DNA from: RPQJ01 sp963754535
GTDB taxonomy: Bacteria > Pseudomonadota > Gammaproteobacteria > Steroidobacterales > Steroidobacteraceae
Length of the DNA: 64,000 bases
Direction of reading: 5' to 3'
Assembly: GCA_963754535.1 (NCBI GenBank)
Contig: CAVWGG010000006.1
Coordinates: forward strand, 62,001-126,000
Shown: positions 61,694 to 64,000 of the stretch, piece by piece
Position numbering within the stretch: the first letter of the stretch is position 1
Layout of the letters: each line of letters opens with the position of its first letter
Translations under genes and position numbers: made by a program
The notes under the pieces: generated by a model
The model's database searches: none
Seen by the model: only the letters and a program-made list of their open reading frames with translations
What the model was told of the DNA's origin: nothing

Positions 61694-63181
61694 GTGGCAA
61701 CCCTGCGAGACCGATTGTCCAGCGTCCCCGAGGGCAGCGCCGCGCTGTTCTTCATCCAGGTGTTCGCGACGCTCGGCTTCGCGGTTCTCTACTCGACGCT
61801 CGTCCTGTACGCGACGCGCCACCTCGGCTTTCCGGCCCGGGAAGCATCCGCAATCATGGGCGTGTTCGGCGCCTTCAATTACGGCCTGCACTTGTTCGGT
61901 GGCTACCTTGGCGGCCGGTTTCTCAGCAATCGCAACCTGTTCGTCGGCGGCATGCTGCTGCAGGTGGCCGGTTGCGCGCTGCTCTCGCTCGGCACGGTAG
62001 CGTCGCTGTACTGGGGGCTTGCCCTGTTTCTCACGGGCAGCGGGCTCAACGTCACCTGCATCAACATGATGCTGACGCAGCGCTTCACACCGGAGGACGA
62101 CCGGCGCGAGGCGGCGTTTCTCTGGAACTACGCCGGCATGAATATCGGCTTCTTCGTCGGCTTCGCGGTGGCGGGCCACTACCAGCTGACCGAGAGTTAC
62201 TCGAGCCTCTTCCTGTTCGCCACGGTCGGCAATTTTCTGGCGATCGTGCTGGCAGCGTTCAACTGGAAGGCGCTCAAGGACCTGAACACGCCGCTGCTCG
62301 ACGCAAGCTCGTCCGATTTCCGGCGACGCTTTGCGATCGGCATCGCCATCCTGCTCGGCGTGCCCGTGATCGTCTGGACGATGCTGCAGCACACGGGCTC
62401 GACCGAGTCGCTGTTGAAGCTGGTCGGTGCCGGCGTCTTCGCCGCCCTGCTCTACCTGGCATGGAAGCACCCCGACGCGCGCGAGAAGAACAACATGTGG
62501 GCCTACCTGATTCTCGGGCTGGGGTCGCTGGTGTTCTGGTCGCTCTACCAGATGGCGCCGAACGGCCTGCAGCTGTTTGCCGTAAACAACGTGGACCTGC
62601 ACGTCTGGGGCATCGAGATCGCGCCGCAGTGGGTGCAGAACATCAACACCGTCGTCATCGTCGTGGGCGGCCCTGTCCTGGCCGCGCTGTTTGCGCGCCT
62701 GCGGACTAAGGGGTGGAGGATCGACATCCCGCAGCAGTTTGCGGTGGCGCTGATCCTGATGGGCCTCGGGTTCCTGGCGCTGCCGGTCGGGATTTCGCTG
62801 GCGAACGAAGCCGGCCGTTCGGCGTTCTTCTGGCTGTTCCTCAGCTACATCCTGCAGTCGATCGGCGAATTGCTGATCTCGCCCATTGGCTACGCGATGA
62901 TCGGCAAGCTGGCCCCGCGCCAGTACCAGGGCATCATGATGGGCAGCTGGATGATGGTGACCGGACTGGCATCGCTGTTCGCGGGCGACTTCTCGGGGAT
63001 GATTCCGGAACCGTCCGGAACCACCGCCATCGTCACCAACCCGGACTACTCGCGGCTGTTCGCCGACCTTGGCTGGGGCAGCACGGCGGTAGGCGTCGCG
63101 CTGGTGCTGCTCATTCCATTCCTCAGGCGACTGATCACGGACGTGGACAGATCCGCGGCTGGAACCACTGCTCAGCCGTGA
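61694..63181 (+). CDS. POT-family proton-coupled oligopeptide transporter
   Basis: 495 residues with 12-14 membrane helices. The N-terminal PTR2 signature appears as LGFAVLYSTLVLYATRHLGF and GAFNYGLHLFGGYLGGRFLS, and the second signature as WNYAGMNIGFFVGFAVAGHY. Other conserved stretches are FWSLYQMAPNGLQLFAVNNV and SIGELLISPIGYAMIGKLAP. It imports di- and tripeptides with protons across the inner membrane. A GTG start at 61694 is chosen because AAAGG lies nine bases before it; an ATG at 61649 is also in frame. No anomalies. Confidence 0.9.
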   Translation: MATLRDRLSSVPEGSAALFFIQVFATLGFAVLYSTLVLYATRHLGFPAREASAIMGVFGAFNYGLHLFGGYLGGRFLSNRNLFVGGMLLQVAGCALLSLGTVASLYWGLALFLTGSGLNVTCINMMLTQRFTPEDDRREAAFLWNYAGMNIGFFVGFAVAGHYQLTESYSSLFLFATVGNFLAIVLAAFNWKALKDLNTPLLDASSSDFRRRFAIGIAILLGVPVIVWTMLQHTGSTESLLKLVGAGVFAALLYLAWKHPDAREKNNMWAYLILGLGSLVFWSLYQMAPNGLQLFAVNNVDLHVWGIEIAPQWVQNINTVVIVVGGPVLAALFARLRTKGWRIDIPQQFAVALILMGLGFLALPVGISLANEAGRSAFFWLFLSYILQSIGELLISPIGYAMIGKLAPRQYQGIMMGSWMMVTGLASLFAGDFSGMIPEPSGTTAIVTNPDYSRLFADLGWGSTAVGVALVLLIPFLRRLITDVDRSAAGTTAQP

Positions 63182-63221
63182 CTCTTCTTCGTCCGATTTC
63201 GTCACCGCTGAGCCTGTCCGC

Positions 63222-63405
63222 ATGCGTCCGATTTTCGAGCCCCGCCTCGTCAAGGGGCCATTCGACGACCCGGCCCTGTTCGTGGACGTGCTGTTCGAGC
63301 GCCGCGCGCGAAATCGTCCCGTTTCATTTCTCGCCGCGCTACACGGACTGCGAGACGGCCCTGGTGAGCGAGGCAAGAGAGGCCTTTCTAGGAGTCACCC
63401 CATGA
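63222..63405 (+). pseudogene. Metallo-beta-lactamase-fold hydrolase with internal deletion
   Basis: The first 29 residues (MRPIFEPRLVKGPFDDPALF, VDVLFERRA) match the N-terminus of RNase Z-like MBL-fold hydrolases. Right after, near 63311, a second frame reads EIVPFHFSPRYTDCETALVS and EAREAFLGVTP, which is the C-terminal end of the same family. The middle, including the HxHxDH metal motif, is missing, which is roughly 200 or more residues. A GCGCG stretch at the join could be the microhomology. The stop overlaps the next start (ATGA). Confidence 0.7.
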
Positions 63406-64000
63406 AAGAATCGAAACCCCGGTCGTTTCCAGCGACCATCGATACTGGCGACGCGGTGCTGCAGGGCGACGTCGTACTGCCACACGCCGGGCAAGGCATC
63501 GTACTGTTCGCACACGGCAGCGGCAGCAGCCGTTTAAGCCCCCGCAATCGTTACGTCGCCAACCACCTCGTGGCAGGCGGGCTCGGCACCCTCCTCTTCG
63601 ACCTGCTCACGGCCGCAGAGGAAGTGCGCGACATGCGGGACGCGAGCTTGCGCTTCGACATCGACCTGCTGACGCGCCGCCTGGCGGGGGCGACCCGCTG
63701 GCTTGGATCCCAGGACTGGGCCACGAACCTGCGGCCGGGCTACTTCGGCGCGAGCACAGGCGCCGCTGCAGCACTCGCTGCGAGCGTCGAATGCGACGTG
63801 CACGCGATCGTGTCTCGGGGCGGACGCCCGGACCTCGCCGGCCCTGCACTGCCACGCGTGACTGCGCCCACGCTGCTCATCGTCGGCTCAGAGGATCCCG
63901 TCGTCATCGAACTGAATCAGCAGGCGTTGCGGCTCCTGCAATGCGACGCGCGGCTGGAGATCGTTCCGGGCGCAACCCACCTGTTCGAAGAACCGGGCAC
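63402..64000 (+). CDS. Dienelactone-hydrolase-like alpha/beta hydrolase, 5' part
   Basis: The frame runs off the right edge; 199 complete codons are present. The oxyanion/first loop is IVLFAHGSGSSRLSPRNRYV, the nucleophile elbow reads YFGASTGAAAALAAS with serine as nucleophile, LLIVGSEDPVVIELN holds the acid, and the histidine is in IVPGATHLFEEPGT. This family is often fused to, or next to, a phosphoribosyltransferase domain; that cannot be seen here. AGGAG lies before ATG 63402. Its start overlaps the stop of the deleted MBL gene. Confidence 0.85.
   Translation, partial: MKESKPRSFPATIDTGDAVLQGDVVLPHAGQGIVLFAHGSGSSRLSPRNRYVANHLVAGGLGTLLFDLLTAAEEVRDMRDASLRFDIDLLTRRLAGATRWLGSQDWATNLRPGYFGASTGAAAALAASVECDVHAIVSRGGRPDLAGPALPRVTAPTLLIVGSEDPVVIELNQQALRLLQCDARLEIVPGATHLFEEPG

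Overview
This window is high-GC (roughly two-thirds G+C), densely coded, with short intergenic gaps and genes on both strands. I see no tRNA, rRNA, insertion sequence, prophage or CRISPR array. HemG-type protoporphyrinogen dehydrogenase, a YqjD/YqjE/YqjK-like trio, a DcaP-like porin, a CrbS/CrbR acetate-switch pair and a TonB-dependent heme receptor point to a Gammaproteobacterium (or near relative), probably an environmental, facultatively denitrifying one. This placement is inference from gene content only.

Layout. 0-8.3 kb: end of an Anbu proteasome-like peptidase, a thioredoxin/CcdA membrane fusion, an FAD-linked 2-hydroxyacid dehydrogenase, a badly frameshifted DUF748 gene, then tesB and a ferredoxin-NADP reductase on the minus strand. 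8.5-17.7 kb: an anaerobic/denitrification island with hemN, a c-type cytochrome, quinol-type norB, nnrS, a SirB2-like membrane protein, a dnr-type Crp/Fnr regulator and nirS. FNR/DNR boxes of the form TTGAC-N4-[AG]TCAA precede hemN, norB and nirS, so the island looks like a self-contained regulon run by its own regulator. nirS carries an extra N-terminal cytochrome c domain. 17.7-22.3 kb: cupin, aldo/keto reductase, a double thioredoxin-fold GST-like protein and a heme-type TonB receptor with an imperfect FNR-like box upstream. 22.5-30.7 kb: metY, an S41 protease lipoprotein, a patatin/outer-membrane-barrel protein, an RlmC/RlmD-like methyltransferase, a threonine dehydratase-like enzyme and a DUF1295 membrane protein. 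30.8-36.5 kb: crbS/crbR and a DcaP-like porin. 36.5-45.6 kb: Baeyer-Villiger-type monooxygenase, KGG-repeat protein, two unknown envelope proteins, MATE, hemolysin-III family, hemG, SDR, a WS/DGAT acyltransferase with a repeat-encoded lysine-rich tail, and a DUF985 cupin. 45.7-51.7 kb: small membrane protein, ABC ATPase/permease/HlyD export operon, and an orphan membrane-anchored TAXI protein. 51.7-58.7 kb: fhs, small TonB-box-like lipoprotein, an XdhC-MobA fusion divergent from iorA-iorB (molybdenum hydroxylase and its cofactor maturation), and an HNH nuclease. 58.9-64 kb: a TIR/PhoX chimeric join, the YqjD/E/K-like trio, a VTT membrane protein, a POT peptide transporter, an internally deleted metallo-beta-lactamase gene and the start of an alpha/beta hydrolase.

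How the genes work together: heme supply (hemN, hemG, heme receptor) supports heme-rich denitrification enzymes (NirS, qNor, cytochrome c), under an anaerobic/NO-responsive regulator. A second theme is carbon and lipid handling (CrbS/R, DcaP, TesB, WS/DGAT, 2-hydroxyacid dehydrogenase).

A caution for any reader: many otherwise well-conserved genes (the DUF748 gene, norB, the sirB2-like gene, dnr, nirS, the patatin gene, xdhC-mobA) are interrupted by one- or two-base indels, mostly single-base insertions, and two genes near the right end show abrupt joins (59.16 kb, 63.31 kb). Recent decay and consensus/assembly error are both possible; I favour sequence error for the single-base cases because homology resumes immediately in another frame.
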